This document shows, in pieces, positions 1-8,265 of a stretch of DNA of 64,000 nucleotides. Under the pieces are notes generated by a model. That model ran no database searches and was not told the DNA's origin. It was given only the letters and a program-made list of their open reading frames with translations. Location of the stretch: contig JAFWFO010000061.1 in the NCBI GenBank assembly GCA_017515635.1, positions 1 to 64,000 of the forward strand. The letters are read 5' to 3'. The stretch comes from Selenomonadaceae bacterium (GTDB lineage Bacteria; Bacillota; Negativicutes; Selenomonadales; Selenomonadaceae). The first letter of the stretch is position 1, and every line of letters begins with the position of its first letter. Position numbers and translations under genes: made by a program.

Positions 1-53
1 AGATGGAACAGTATCTTTTCGCGCTCGGTTATGCTAAGATGTTTGTAACTCAT
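1..53 (-). CDS. IS30-family transposase, N-terminal fragment (runs off window)
   Basis: The minus strand opens with ATG at 53 and reads MSYKHLSITEREKILFH up to the window edge. This matches the N-terminal helix-turn-helix start typical of IS30-family transposases, which bind the element ends and catalyse transposition by a DDE mechanism. Only 17 codons are inside the window, so the catalytic part cannot be judged. A weak AGGGAT lies just upstream. The flank towards the neighbouring gene holds an inverted repeat and may contain the element end. The family call rests on a short N-terminus and is inference. Confidence 0.6.
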   Translation of the reverse strand, partial: MSYKHLSITEREKILFH

Positions 54-94
54 TTTATCCCTGCTTTTGCTTTTAGGTTACAAACATTTTAGCA
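32..94. repeat. 18-bp inverted repeat at the transposase start
   Basis: Positions 32-49 and 77-94 are reverse complements apart from one base (a G-U wobble in RNA), with a 27-nt loop. The inner arm overlaps codons 2-7 of the transposase. This could be an element-end repeat or a hairpin that controls transposase translation. A further stretch around 110-140 may belong to the element terminus, but the exact boundary cannot be fixed from one side. Confidence 0.5.
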
Positions 95-143
95 GGATTC
101 TATGGGTTTTTCATTTGTTGCACTTGCATTGTACTTTCAAGGC

Positions 144-1142
144 TCAATAATTGTCCCAAGCGTTGCCGGTGTGCTTGCCGATAATCAATTTGATTTTGTC
201 GAGCGGAATTGGCAGCTCATCTTCGTCGAAATAACCGATGTCGACAATTTTCGCTTGCGTCACGTCGTTGTTGCGCCCGACAGGCACGTCGACAATTTCG
301 CCGACGGCAAGCGTTTCGTCCTCGGCGCGGTAGGTGTAAGGTTTGTAATTGCCTTTGAATTGAACTTTGCACAAAATAAATCTTTCGGCTTCGTTGGTGA
401 TGTGCAAAGTTTCGGGAGAAAAAATTTCCGCCGACAAATCTGCCGCGAACGCGTGAATTTCTTCGGCGAATTTCACAATGCCGGGCATGGAAAAATCATT
501 GTACGGCATTGTAAAATTTTCTTCGCCGGCGTCGTGCCGTTGCAGATTAACGGAAATTTTCAGATCATGATTTTCGCCGTCGTTCACTTCGAGAGTCTCA
601 AAATATTTTTGGCATGTGTCGAGAAAATTTTTCGTCTCTTCAATGCTGAGGTGATAAGTATGCGTCGAAGAATTTTTTTCAAGCGTCAAAAGGTTATCGC
701 CGCGATTAACAGTCAGCTCCTCAAAAATATTATCTTCGCGTGACAAACGCAATTCGACGCGCTCAAGTCGCTTGCCGTCGATGAATTTCATTTCGGGAAT
801 CAGCGCGTCGAGACAATCTAAAAAATCGTCCCACGTGTCGGGATAAGCATTCGTGCCGCGCCCGCGATAAATTTCGTCGCCGTCCGTAAAAGTCAACGTC
901 CATTGCACGCCGTCCGAAATTTCTTCGCCGCGATAATTTTTTTCCCACGTGAAAATATTTAACGCGCTCAAATCGTCCGAAAAATTTTCGTCAACGTTCA
1001 CGACGACGGAATTTTTTTCGACGGGGTTGAATTCGTTGCGCAAAATTTTATATTCGACTTTCGTGCCGTCAATGGAAATTTCAACGGACTTGTAGCCGCG
1101 TCGAACATTGCCGACCGAAAATTTTATCCACTTGCTCATCAC
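144..1142 (-). CDS. Conserved protein of unknown function, two-domain
   Basis: A 332-residue soluble protein without signal peptide or membrane segment. I do not recognise a named family. The C-terminal part (about residues 265-325) has the pattern YTY, then VGEIVDVPVGRNND, then an I-x-YFDEDELP stretch, which I associate with a small domain recurrent in Firmicute hypothetical proteins. The N-terminal part carries W-x-L-x-F and P-x-x-W-x-x-F-x-x-x-L patterns. The start is GTG at 1142, five bases after GGGAG; ATG at 1139 is an alternative. The GTG overlaps the stop of the upstream SIMPL gene by 4 nt (GTGA), which suggests translational coupling. The 3' end abuts possible insertion-element sequence, so the C-terminus might be altered. 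Confidence 0.75.
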   Translation of the reverse strand: MMSKWIKFSVGNVRRGYKSVEISIDGTKVEYKILRNEFNPVEKNSVVVNVDENFSDDLSALNIFTWEKNYRGEEISDGVQWTLTFTDGDEIYRGRGTNAYPDTWDDFLDCLDALIPEMKFIDGKRLERVELRLSREDNIFEELTVNRGDNLLTLEKNSSTHTYHLSIEETKNFLDTCQKYFETLEVNDGENHDLKISVNLQRHDAGEENFTMPYNDFSMPGIVKFAEEIHAFAADLSAEIFSPETLHITNEAERFILCKVQFKGNYKPYTYRAEDETLAVGEIVDVPVGRNNDVTQAKIVDIGYFDEDELPIPLDKIKLIIGKHTGNAWDNY

Positions 1143-1789
1143 TCAATCTCCCAGAAAAATTCTGCCGTGTCGCTGACGATTAAATCTTCGGGGCGGAAAT
1201 TGAACGCCGCGTTGTCGCAGGCAGCCGCCGCAATTTCCCGACACACGGAAATTTCTTCGGGCGCATAAATTATTTCGATCAATTTGCCGAGCGTCACGCC
1301 GGAAGCCTCGCAGAGAATTTTTGCTTTGCGTTGAGCGTCTTTGGCGGCAGATTTCAAAACCTCGTCGGACAATGCGGCCGTGTCTTTGACCGTGAACGCA
1401 ACAGAAATTTTCGGTTGCGACAGACAGTTAGTCACCGCGAAAAGTGCCGCGTCAAGTTTCTGACCGTCGAAATCAAAGCTCAAAGTTAAATCGTGCCGAC
1501 AATCGAAGCCGGCAAAAGTTTCGCGGAAACGTTTCGCGTTGCCGTCCCGAAATTCTTCGCGCTCATATTTTGCCTCGACGCTGAAATTTGCAGTCTTCAA
1601 ATCGTCGGCGTTGAAGCCCGCCTCAACAAGCGATTCACGAAGCATTTCAATTTGTTGCGCGGCTACTTTGACGGCGTCGGCGTATTCGGTGTTGCACGCG
1701 CTCAGCGTCAAACTCACAACAACAAAATCGGGCGACTTTGCGGCGCGTCCCGTACCGGTGACATGAATTCTGCGTTGTTCCTGCGGCAT
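1139..1789 (-). CDS. SIMPL domain-containing protein (DUF541 family)
   Basis: A 216-residue protein matching the SIMPL/DUF541 family. It opens with RRIHVTGTGRA, followed by a V-S-L-T-L strand and the A-x-x-A-x-x-I-x-x-L-R-x-x-L-x-x-x-G helix typical of the fold. Many family members are periplasmic, but this one has no signal peptide and is probably cytoplasmic. The biochemical role of the family is unclear. The start is ATG at 1789, preceded by GGAGG with an 8-nt spacer; an in-frame TTG at 1804 would include the ribosome-binding site and is rejected. It lies 15 nt after the GNAT gene and overlaps the next gene by 4 nt, so the three are probably one transcript. Confidence 0.8.
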   Translation of the reverse strand: MPQEQRRIHVTGTGRAAKSPDFVVVSLTLSACNTEYADAVKVAAQQIEMLRESLVEAGFNADDLKTANFSVEAKYEREEFRDGNAKRFRETFAGFDCRHDLTLSFDFDGQKLDAALFAVTNCLSQPKISVAFTVKDTAALSDEVLKSAAKDAQRKAKILCEASGVTLGKLIEIIYAPEEISVCREIAAAACDNAAFNFRPEDLIVSDTAEFFWEIE

Positions 1790-1804
1790 AAAGTTTACCT
1801 CCAA

Positions 1805-2263
1805 TTATTCAAGCGTCATGGCGATTTCGTCACAGTTGGCGAATTTCGGGCAGTCGATGCATTCTTTCCAAATTTTGTGCGGCAATGATTCTTTCGTCGT
1901 CAACTCGAAGCCGAGCGACTTGAAAAATTCGGGGCGATAAGTCAGCGTGAAAAACTTTGTTACACCGACTTCGCGACCTTCCTCCAAAAGTTTTTTAACG
2001 ATTGCCGAACCGATTCCGTGACGCGAAAAATTTTCGTCGACGGCCATTGATCGAACTTCTGCCAATTCGTTCCACGTCAAGTGAAGCGCACCGACACCGA
2101 CAATTTTTTTTGACTCAATGTCTTCGGCAACGACAAATTCGCGTAACGTCTCGTAAAGTGTGCTGTGCGGTTTGGGCAACATTAAACCCTGCGACGCGTA
2201 ATTAGCAATTAAATCATGAATTTCGTCAACGTCCGCGAACGTCGGCTTACGATAAACGAACAT
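1805..2263 (-). CDS. GNAT N-acetyltransferase, ArgA-like
   Basis: A 152-residue single-domain GNAT acetyltransferase. The acetyl-CoA binding motif A is seen as VRSMAVDENFSRHGIGSAIV (R/Q-x-x-G-x-G/A form), followed by the FYRPEFFKSLGF-like motif B region. The C-terminal CIDCPKF-x-NCDEIAM resembles the short stand-alone glutamate N-acetyltransferase (ArgA-type) proteins of Firmicutes, which start arginine biosynthesis. Other arginine genes are absent here apart from argS, so the substrate is an inference. ATG at 2263 follows directly on the TAA of the SDR gene, with GGAG inside that gene, so translation is likely coupled. Confidence 0.8.
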   Translation of the reverse strand: MFVYRKPTFADVDEIHDLIANYASQGLMLPKPHSTLYETLREFVVAEDIESKKIVGVGALHLTWNELAEVRSMAVDENFSRHGIGSAIVKKLLEEGREVGVTKFFTLTYRPEFFKSLGFELTTKESLPHKIWKECIDCPKFANCDEIAMTLE

Positions 2264-3328
2264 TTAAACTCCTTTGTTGACGAGCGAACGCAAAATTTCC
2301 ACGGTTTTTTTTACGCCCGAACGCGTATCGTCTTTTGGTGACCAACCCAGCCCGCGCAATTTGTCATTCGGCATGATTGCGTTTATCGCCGTCGAAAAAC
2401 CTTTGCGCTGTGTTTCGTTCGGCAACTCGAAAATAACTTTCTTACCGTTCAAGCCGCTGATATACTCGGCAATTTCGCGCAGGGACAAAATTTCGCTTGA
2501 GTCGGCGACGTTGTACGCCTCGCCGCATTTGCCGTTGAGCAGGCAATAAAAAATTCCGCTCACGCAATCCGCCGCGTAACAGTAAGAAAATCTTGGAATG
2601 CCTTCACTTTTCAGAACAATGTTTTCGCCGCGCACGCCGTTCATGATAAATTCGCTCATCGCTTTTGAATCGTCAAGCCGCATTGTCGCGCCGTAAATTC
2701 TGCTTAAACGCGGAATGACAACGTCGACATTGTGGCGGCTGATATACGCTTGACAGAGAGCCTCGCCCGCCCGTTTGCTTTCGGGATAACCTGCGCGGAG
2801 TGTGTTGCAGTCAATATAGCCGCAATATTTTTCGTCGAAAATATCTTCGGGGCGCAGAGCCTTGCCGTAAATTTCGACGCTGGACACGAAGACGAAGCGC
2901 GAAACATTTTTCACGCGACAAAACTCCAAAAGATTGTACGTGCCTAAAATGTTCGTGGTCATCGTGCCGACGGGGTCTGTCGAATACTGCATGGGGTGCG
3001 TGTTGCTTGCCGCGTGAATCACGAAGTCGACGGGGAAATCAATTTCAATCGGCGCGTTTACGTCCAATTTAACGAAGCGGAAATTTTTATTGTCCGCGTA
3101 ATCGGCGAAACGTTCGGCGGAAATTTTTTCGTTGCGTCCCGCCGCAAGAATCGTCACGTTCAAATTGTCGTCAAGATTTTTTTTCATGAGCGCGTCAACC
3201 AAAACCGTGCCGATTAAACCGGTCGCGCCCGTCACAAGCAAAGTTTTGTTCGCGAGTTTTTCCCACGGAAGATTTTCGCCGGCAATGTTTAAAATGTCCG
3301 CCGCGTAAAGTTTATGCTTGATATACAC
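2264..3328 (-). CDS. NAD-dependent epimerase/dehydratase (extended SDR)
   Basis: A 354-residue extended short-chain dehydrogenase of the GalE/RmlB type. The nucleotide-binding motif is GATGLIGTVLVDAL near residue 33, a VSSVEIYG strand carries the catalytic serine region, and YPESK provides the Tyr-x-x-x-Lys pair. Such enzymes convert nucleotide sugars. The start is GTG at 3328 after a strong GAGGTG; 9 nt separate it from the cytidylyltransferase upstream. Its place in a set with a cytidylyltransferase, LicD and a CDP-glycerol-type transferase suggests it makes a sugar or polyol precursor for a surface glycan. The exact substrate cannot be read from the sequence. Confidence 0.85.
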   Translation of the reverse strand: MYIKHKLYAADILNIAGENLPWEKLANKTLLVTGATGLIGTVLVDALMKKNLDDNLNVTILAAGRNEKISAERFADYADNKNFRFVKLDVNAPIEIDFPVDFVIHAASNTHPMQYSTDPVGTMTTNILGTYNLLEFCRVKNVSRFVFVSSVEIYGKALRPEDIFDEKYCGYIDCNTLRAGYPESKRAGEALCQAYISRHNVDVVIPRLSRIYGATMRLDDSKAMSEFIMNGVRGENIVLKSEGIPRFSYCYAADCVSGIFYCLLNGKCGEAYNVADSSEILSLREIAEYISGLNGKKVIFELPNETQRKGFSTAINAIMPNDKLRGLGWSPKDDTRSGVKKTVEILRSLVNKGV

Positions 3329-3337
3329 GGTGCCACC

Positions 3338-4057
3338 TCACTTGAGCCATTCGGTTTTCTTCGCGGCAAGGAGCGCCTTGAAAAGTTCAATGTCCTCAAC
3401 CGTGGTGATTTTGATATTTCTGTCGGAGCCGCTTGCGAAGTAGAGCGTTTCGCCCAAATCGACCATCATCGTATTCGTGTAAGACGAGCCGTAAATTCCG
3501 ATCTCTTCGGCAAAAGCTTTTTCGTAAGCCCAATGAAGTTTGCCGAACTTGTAAGCTTGCGGAGTTTGCACGCGGCGCAACGTGTCGCGGACAATATATT
3601 CGCGGGTGCTGAATTCGTCGGCCTTTTTGAAAATCTGTTCGTTGTAAGGCAGACTGGTCACGCCGTTGCCGTGCTTTCTGCACGTGGCGATAACGTCCGA
3701 CAAAACTTCTTCGTCGACCATTGGGCGAATTCCGTCATGAATGATAACAATGTCGTTATTCGCGCAAATTTCTTTCAACGCGAAAACACCGTTGCGACAA
3801 GATTCCTGAACGGTCGCGCCGCCGTTGACGATTTTTTTCAACTTCGTGATGTTGTATTGACGCGAATAGGCATTCAAAATATCTTGCCAGCCGTCCAGGC
3901 ACACGACAACAATTCCGTCAACTTCGGGGTGTTTCTGGAAGTTTTCAAGCGTGTAAATAATTATCGGCTTGTCGTGGACGTTGATAAACTGTTTCGGGAT
4001 GTCTTGACGCGTGCGCTGTCCTTTACCCGAAGCAAGAATCAAAGCGTATGTGCTCAT
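3338..4057 (-). CDS. IspD/TarI-family cytidylyltransferase
   Basis: A 239-residue nucleotidyltransferase of the IspD/TarI family. The N-terminal signature is LASGKGQRTRQDIPKQF, matching the G-x-G-x-R and P-K-Q-F motifs that bind CTP, and IIHDGIRPMV holds the family's D-x-x-R motif. The family makes either CDP-methylerythritol (isoprenoids) or CDP-ribitol (teichoic-acid-like polymers). The second is favoured because LicD and CDP-glycerol-transferase-like genes lie directly upstream in the same operon. The GGGAGGTGA ribosome-binding site lies about 29 nt from the ATG with a hairpin in between, which is unusual. No better in-frame start is seen. Confidence 0.85.
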   Translation of the reverse strand: MSTYALILASGKGQRTRQDIPKQFINVHDKPIIIYTLENFQKHPEVDGIVVVCLDGWQDILNAYSRQYNITKLKKIVNGGATVQESCRNGVFALKEICANNDIVIIHDGIRPMVDEEVLSDVIATCRKHGNGVTSLPYNEQIFKKADEFSTREYIVRDTLRRVQTPQAYKFGKLHWAYEKAFAEEIGIYGSSYTNTMMVDLGETLYFASGSDRNIKITTVEDIELFKALLAAKKTEWLK

Positions 4058-4061
4058 AAAA

Positions 4062-4095
4062 AATTCGCGGCAAAAATTCGCCGCAAGTCACCTCC
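4062..4095 (-). promoter_or_regulatory. Hairpin between distant ribosome-binding site and ispD-like start
   Basis: Reading the minus strand, GGGAGGTGA is followed by a hairpin with stem GCGGC/GCCGC and an 8-nt A/T loop, then GAATTTTTT and the ATG at 4057. Folding the hairpin would bring the ribosome-binding site to normal spacing. The structure is visible in the sequence; a role in translation control is inference. Confidence 0.45.
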
Positions 4096-4101
4096 CAAAA
4101 A

Positions 4102-5232
4102 TTATTGTTGCGAAGTCAGTTGCACTGCCGTTTGAAAATATTCTTCGGACGAGATGTCGCAACTGAATTTCAAACTGTGAATGTTGTTGACAACTATCTT
4201 GTGCCAGTCGCCGTAGTTGGCGTCCAAACAATTTTCGTAACCGACGGGCACGGGCACTTCAGTTTTCTCGAACGGCAACCAAACAGTTTGCTCAAAATCT
4301 TTCGCGGCATAAGTGACGTTTAAACGATTTGGGCGCGGTTTCAAAATCAAATCGCGGAATTCGGCAATGCGCTCGGACTCGTAAAAATTTTTCGCCATGA
4401 AAGTTTCAAAGTAACGCGTGCGATTATAATGCGTGCTACTCAAAAGTTTTTGCAAGAATTCGCGCTCGTGCAAAGTTTTCTTGCCTGCGTTAAGTTGTTT
4501 TTGAAGAACTTTTGGCAACGCCGCAGTAAATAAAAGTTCGATTGCCAGCGCGTAAATTGTCTGCTGCTTGTTGTCGGCAAAAGGCGGCGCGGGATCGAAC
4601 GGAAAAATATCCATCCACATGCCCTGCTTGACGTGTCGACGCTCCGGCCATTGAATCATTGATGTACGCATGTCGCGCATCTTCAACAGCGGCCAAAACG
4701 GCCACCAGCCTGGTAATTTTTCTTCTTGCTGAAGTTTGACAAACTGAAAATTTTCTTCGTTCGGCGCGGAAATATTTTTTTCGCTCTCAAGGCGATAATC
4801 CGACCACGCGTCAAAAAAATACGGATATTTTATTTCGCGAGGAGCAACTTGCCGAAATTTTTCAAAGTCGGGACGCAACAACATAACGTCAATGTCGTCG
4901 TCCCAAGGAACAAAACCTTTGTGACGCGCCGCGCCCAAAAGTGTCCCGTAAAATACAAACCAGCGAATGCCGTGCTTTTTACAAATTCGGGCGAATTCCT
5001 TGAGCATGTTAAGTTGCACGTTCCACATTTTTTTGCGGTTGGACGTGACGAGAAAACCGTTGCGCATTTCGTCGCGGTCAATGTTCTCGATAAAAATTTC
5101 GCGCTCGTCCTCTTTCGATTGCGCCGAAGATTTTTTCAACAGTTCGTTTTGTTCGCGCAGTAATTCGTTTTGTTCCTTGAGCAATTCATTTTGTTGAGTA
5201 ATGGCGTCGAGTCGATTGGCACCTTTGCCCAT
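4102..5232 (-). CDS. LicD family phosphotransferase with coiled-coil N-terminus
   Basis: A 376-residue LicD/fukutin-family protein. Residues about 110-125 show GAARHKGFVPWDDDID, the family's metal-binding D-D-D-x-D active site of the nucleotidyltransferase fold. LicD proteins transfer phosphocholine or polyol phosphates from CDP donors to cell-surface glycans. The N-terminus (residues 14-36) is an exact heptad series, N-E-L-L-K/R-E-Q repeated three times, predicting a short parallel coiled coil. ATG at 5232 has GGAGG 6 nt upstream. It is the second gene of the operon that starts with the SGNH/CDP-glycerol transferase gene, and the next gene supplies a CDP-linked donor, so a polyol-phosphate transferase role is likely. 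Confidence 0.85.
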   Translation of the reverse strand: MGKGANRLDAITQQNELLKEQNELLREQNELLKKSSAQSKEDEREIFIENIDRDEMRNGFLVTSNRKKMWNVQLNMLKEFARICKKHGIRWFVFYGTLLGAARHKGFVPWDDDIDVMLLRPDFEKFRQVAPREIKYPYFFDAWSDYRLESEKNISAPNEENFQFVKLQQEEKLPGWWPFWPLLKMRDMRTSMIQWPERRHVKQGMWMDIFPFDPAPPFADNKQQTIYALAIELLFTAALPKVLQKQLNAGKKTLHEREFLQKLLSSTHYNRTRYFETFMAKNFYESERIAEFRDLILKPRPNRLNVTYAAKDFEQTVWLPFEKTEVPVPVGYENCLDANYGDWHKIVVNNIHSLKFSCDISSEEYFQTAVQLTSQQ

Positions 5233-5243
5233 GAAATACCTCC

Positions 5244-7667
5244 TTAATTGAGTTGCAGATCTTTTGACAGCGTCTTGAAAATAAACTCGCTTGCAGTCAT
5301 GCCGTTTGCCTTCATGTAGTTCAAGTGTTCGTTGAAAAAATTCATTCGCGCTTCGAACATGTCGTCTTTGCCGTCAATGAAAACTTTTTGCATGAGCGCG
5401 CCGATTGCGTTTAAATTTCTGCCGTCGACGCGGTAAAGAACTTTCATCAATTCGTTGCCCAGCGCGTTGAATTGTTGCGTTTCGCGTGTCAGGAAAATCA
5501 TCGGCTTGTGCGTGTATTGATATTCGCCAATCCACGAGCCGCAATCCATAATCATGCCGTCGGAAGTTGCGAAAATTTCTTGATAGTAAGCGCCCGTGAA
5601 AACTTTTGCGTTCGGCAAATCGTCCCAAGCTTGCAGATATTCCTTGAAAGCCTCTTCGGACGGAAAAACGCCGTGACCGACCGCCGACGCCAAAAGATTC
5701 GGATGCGGTTTGAGCACCCAAGAAGTTTCGGGATGAGCTTTGGCGAATTCGTACATAAATTTGTAATTCCATTGGAACGTCGCATAAAAAATTCCGCTGG
5801 CTATCGACCAATGCGGCGCGTAAATAATTTTCTTCGCGTCAGGACGGGCAAGCTTCCAATCGAATTCAAGATTGTTCGGCGTTTCGCAAAGGGCATCCAA
5901 TTTCGTGTAGCCGCTGTAAATTCCGCGTGGCATTCCGATTCGGCAACGTTGCTCCAAAAGTTTAATGTGGAATTTCGTCTCAAAGAAAAGTTTCCACGCA
6001 AGATGATAAATCGGCGTGTCGTAAATGTTCCAATCCGTCATGTTGAAGCCGTAAGGGATATAGACGAGCAAAGTTTCCGCGCCGATTGACGAGAGCTCAA
6101 AAGCTTTGGGCAGATAGTGGAAATACGGACGCAAAAAAATCAGCACGTCTTGTTTCGGCACGGTTTGGGTGTCGTCGGTTATGCCGACAACGTTTATGCC
6201 GCGTGCCTTGAAAGCGTCAATTCCGCGTTTAAAATCTTCCATGACGAGCGATTGTCCGCGCATACTTTTTTGCAGGCACAAGAAAAAAGTTGTCTCACAA
6301 CGTTTGTTGTCAGCGAAGAGATTAAAAAGTTTATCGCCGCACCACATCGACGGATCGTCGGAAACAAAGCCGACACGAATTTTTTTCTGCGCACGAATTT
6401 TTTTCACGACGACGCCGAAATATTTTTCGATAGCTGCGTTGTAAGCGTCTTTCGGCAAAAAGTTCGACACGTCAAAAATTTGTTCGTAACTCAGGCTGGA
6501 AATGTCTTCAATCGGCAAAAGATTTTTTCCGCGCAACAAAAAACCGACGGCTTGCGAAGCTTTGACCGCGCCTTTTCTGTTTAAATGCGTCATGTCGCTG
6601 AAACAATCGTAATTGGTCTGCGCGTCGAACATGTCAACGAACGTGAAATCATAAATTTTTTCAAGCCGATTCAATTCGCGACGCAAGATGAATAAGCTTT
6701 CGCGACCGTAATTTTCGCGCAAGACAGTTGCGAACGGAAACAAAACGCCAATCGGTTTGGCTCCGTTGTTGAGACAAAGTTTGATATATTCTTCCAAGAC
6801 GCGCAGATTATTTTCGACCGTCTCCGCGTCAAAAGGTTTGGTCAGCCGTGCAAGTTCATCCTGCCAATTTGCCATGTCGCCGACAGAAATTTTTCCGTCA
6901 TATGCGGCGCGAACTTTGTCGAAATTTAAATCGGGCTGTTCATTCTTGAGAGTCTCGAAAATTTTAATCAAGTTATTGCCGAGAATTGTTGCAAGAATTT
7001 TTTCGCCGTCGGAAGTGACGGAAACATTTTCGCGCAAGGCAAACCCGTATAACATGTCATTTGAGCATGTCGAAAAATTTTTGAGGCTGTCCGTGTGCAA
7101 AGAATAAGGCGCAAGTCCGATAAATACAAATTTAATCGAACCGCGCTTGACGGAATTGAAGACGTGTTGAGCAATTTTAAAACTTTGGCGCAGGTCTTGT
7201 CCTGTAGCGGCAAGATTGACGCCATTGATTCCGTGAATGTTTTTAAAATCAAGCCCGCGTTCGGTGAAGTCGTCGCCCGTCGCAAAAGCTTGCAGTTGAC
7301 TTTTTTCCGCCGCACGCAAATTCGCAAACCAAAAACGATTCAGCGAAGTCAGCAAGTTAAAGTTGACGATATTTTTTTCGGGCACGCCGTTTGCAGTCAA
7401 AAAATTTTTCATTTTCGCGGGCGCGTCGGGAATATCCGATTGTCCGCAAATCAGCCATAAAAAATTTTTGCCGTACTCGACGGCTTGATCTATGAGTGCG
7501 AAGGGAGCAACTTGAACTTTGGTATTTTTGTCAATCGCAATAAATTTTCCGTCGCCGTCTTCAGTGAGCACAAGGAAGGGCGTCACTTTTCCGTAATTCA
7601 AAATCGACAACGCGTCGTTTAAATTTTTTTTGTTCAACACGACGAGCACGACTTTAATTTTTTCCAT
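5244..7667 (-). CDS. SGNH-like domain fused to CDP-glycerol glycerophosphotransferase-like domain
   Basis: An 807-residue two-part protein. The N-terminal half (to about residue 400) contains FVFIGLAPYSLH and ends with DMTHLNRKGA, the D-x-x-H-x-N arrangement seen in SGNH/DltD-like esterases or acyltransferases. The C-terminal half (about 430-800) resembles CDP-glycerol glycerophosphotransferases (TagB/TagF type), with IIYAPHWS, WVLKPHPN and DGMIMDCGSWIGEY motifs. It would add glycerol- or ribitol-phosphate to a surface glycan. The start is ATG at 7667 after GGAGG; an upstream in-frame extension lacks a ribosome-binding site. It is the first gene after the promoter at 7697-7725 and lies 11 nt before licD. 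Confidence 0.8.
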   Translation of the reverse strand: MEKIKVVLVVLNKKNLNDALSILNYGKVTPFLVLTEDGDGKFIAIDKNTKVQVAPFALIDQAVEYGKNFLWLICGQSDIPDAPAKMKNFLTANGVPEKNIVNFNLLTSLNRFWFANLRAAEKSQLQAFATGDDFTERGLDFKNIHGINGVNLAATGQDLRQSFKIAQHVFNSVKRGSIKFVFIGLAPYSLHTDSLKNFSTCSNDMLYGFALRENVSVTSDGEKILATILGNNLIKIFETLKNEQPDLNFDKVRAAYDGKISVGDMANWQDELARLTKPFDAETVENNLRVLEEYIKLCLNNGAKPIGVLFPFATVLRENYGRESLFILRRELNRLEKIYDFTFVDMFDAQTNYDCFSDMTHLNRKGAVKASQAVGFLLRGKNLLPIEDISSLSYEQIFDVSNFLPKDAYNAAIEKYFGVVVKKIRAQKKIRVGFVSDDPSMWCGDKLFNLFADNKRCETTFFLCLQKSMRGQSLVMEDFKRGIDAFKARGINVVGITDDTQTVPKQDVLIFLRPYFHYLPKAFELSSIGAETLLVYIPYGFNMTDWNIYDTPIYHLAWKLFFETKFHIKLLEQRCRIGMPRGIYSGYTKLDALCETPNNLEFDWKLARPDAKKIIYAPHWSIASGIFYATFQWNYKFMYEFAKAHPETSWVLKPHPNLLASAVGHGVFPSEEAFKEYLQAWDDLPNAKVFTGAYYQEIFATSDGMIMDCGSWIGEYQYTHKPMIFLTRETQQFNALGNELMKVLYRVDGRNLNAIGALMQKVFIDGKDDMFEARMNFFNEHLNYMKANGMTASEFIFKTLSKDLQLN

Positions 7668-7696
7668 GAGAATCCTCCAGTAAAAATCTGCGGCGA

Positions 7697-7725
7697 ATTC
7701 TATCACAGCGTCAAAAGTTTTTCAA
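7697..7725 (-). promoter_or_regulatory. Promoter of the surface-glycan operon
   Basis: On the minus strand TTGAAA (7725-7720) and TAGAAT (7702-7697) are separated by exactly 17 nt, with TGTGA just before the -10. It sits in the short gap between cobO and the SGNH/CDP-glycerol transferase gene and points at the latter. Confidence 0.7.
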
Positions 7726-7729
7726 TCGT

Positions 7730-8245
7730 TTAAAACTCTATTCCCGATTGTGCCGCGATTCCTTTTTGGAACGGGTGCTTGACGAGTTTCATTTCCGTCA
7801 CCAAGTCAGCAACGTCAATCAATTCCGGTAAGGCGTTGCGTCCCGTGAAAACCAAATGCAATTCCGGCGGACGAATTTCAATCAGCGACAAAAGTTCTGC
7901 CGTGTCGACCAAGCCGAATTTCACCGCGTAATTTATTTCGTCGAGGATAATTAAATCCCATGCGCCCGACAAAATTTCTGTTCGTGCCAGTTCAATCGCC
8001 GCCCGCGCAGATTTTTTTTGTTCGTCGAAATTTTCTTTGGTGACGAAGCCCAAACCGAGCCGCCGAATTTCAATGCCGAGTTGCGCCAATGCGTTCAGTT
8101 CGCCCGAAATTTTTTTGCTCTTGATGAATTGCAGAATCAAAACTTTCAAGCCCGCGCCGAACGCCCGAATTGCCAAACCGAGCGCCGCAGTCGTCTTGCC
8201 TTTGCCGTCGCCCGTGTGCACGATTACAAGTCCGTGTCTGTCCAA
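7730..8245 (-). CDS. cobO: Cob(I)yrinic acid a,c-diamide adenosyltransferase
   Basis: A 171-residue CobO/BtuR-family adenosyltransferase that attaches the adenosyl group to corrinoids using ATP. The P-loop is HTGDGKGKTTAALGLA near the N-terminus, and DLIILDEINYAV and VFTGRNALPELID are family signatures. The C-terminus VKHPFQKGIAAQSGIEF is typical. The chosen start is TTG at 8245, 8 nt after GGAGG; a longer reading from TTG at 8260 would contain the ribosome-binding site. It follows yigZ by 20 nt and hemW further upstream. No corrinoid ring-synthesis genes are near, so it may serve salvage. Confidence 0.9.
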   Translation of the reverse strand: MDRHGLVIVHTGDGKGKTTAALGLAIRAFGAGLKVLILQFIKSKKISGELNALAQLGIEIRRLGLGFVTKENFDEQKKSARAAIELARTEILSGAWDLIILDEINYAVKFGLVDTAELLSLIEIRPPELHLVFTGRNALPELIDVADLVTEMKLVKHPFQKGIAAQSGIEF

Positions 8246-8265
8246 AATCAAAACCTCCAAAAAAA

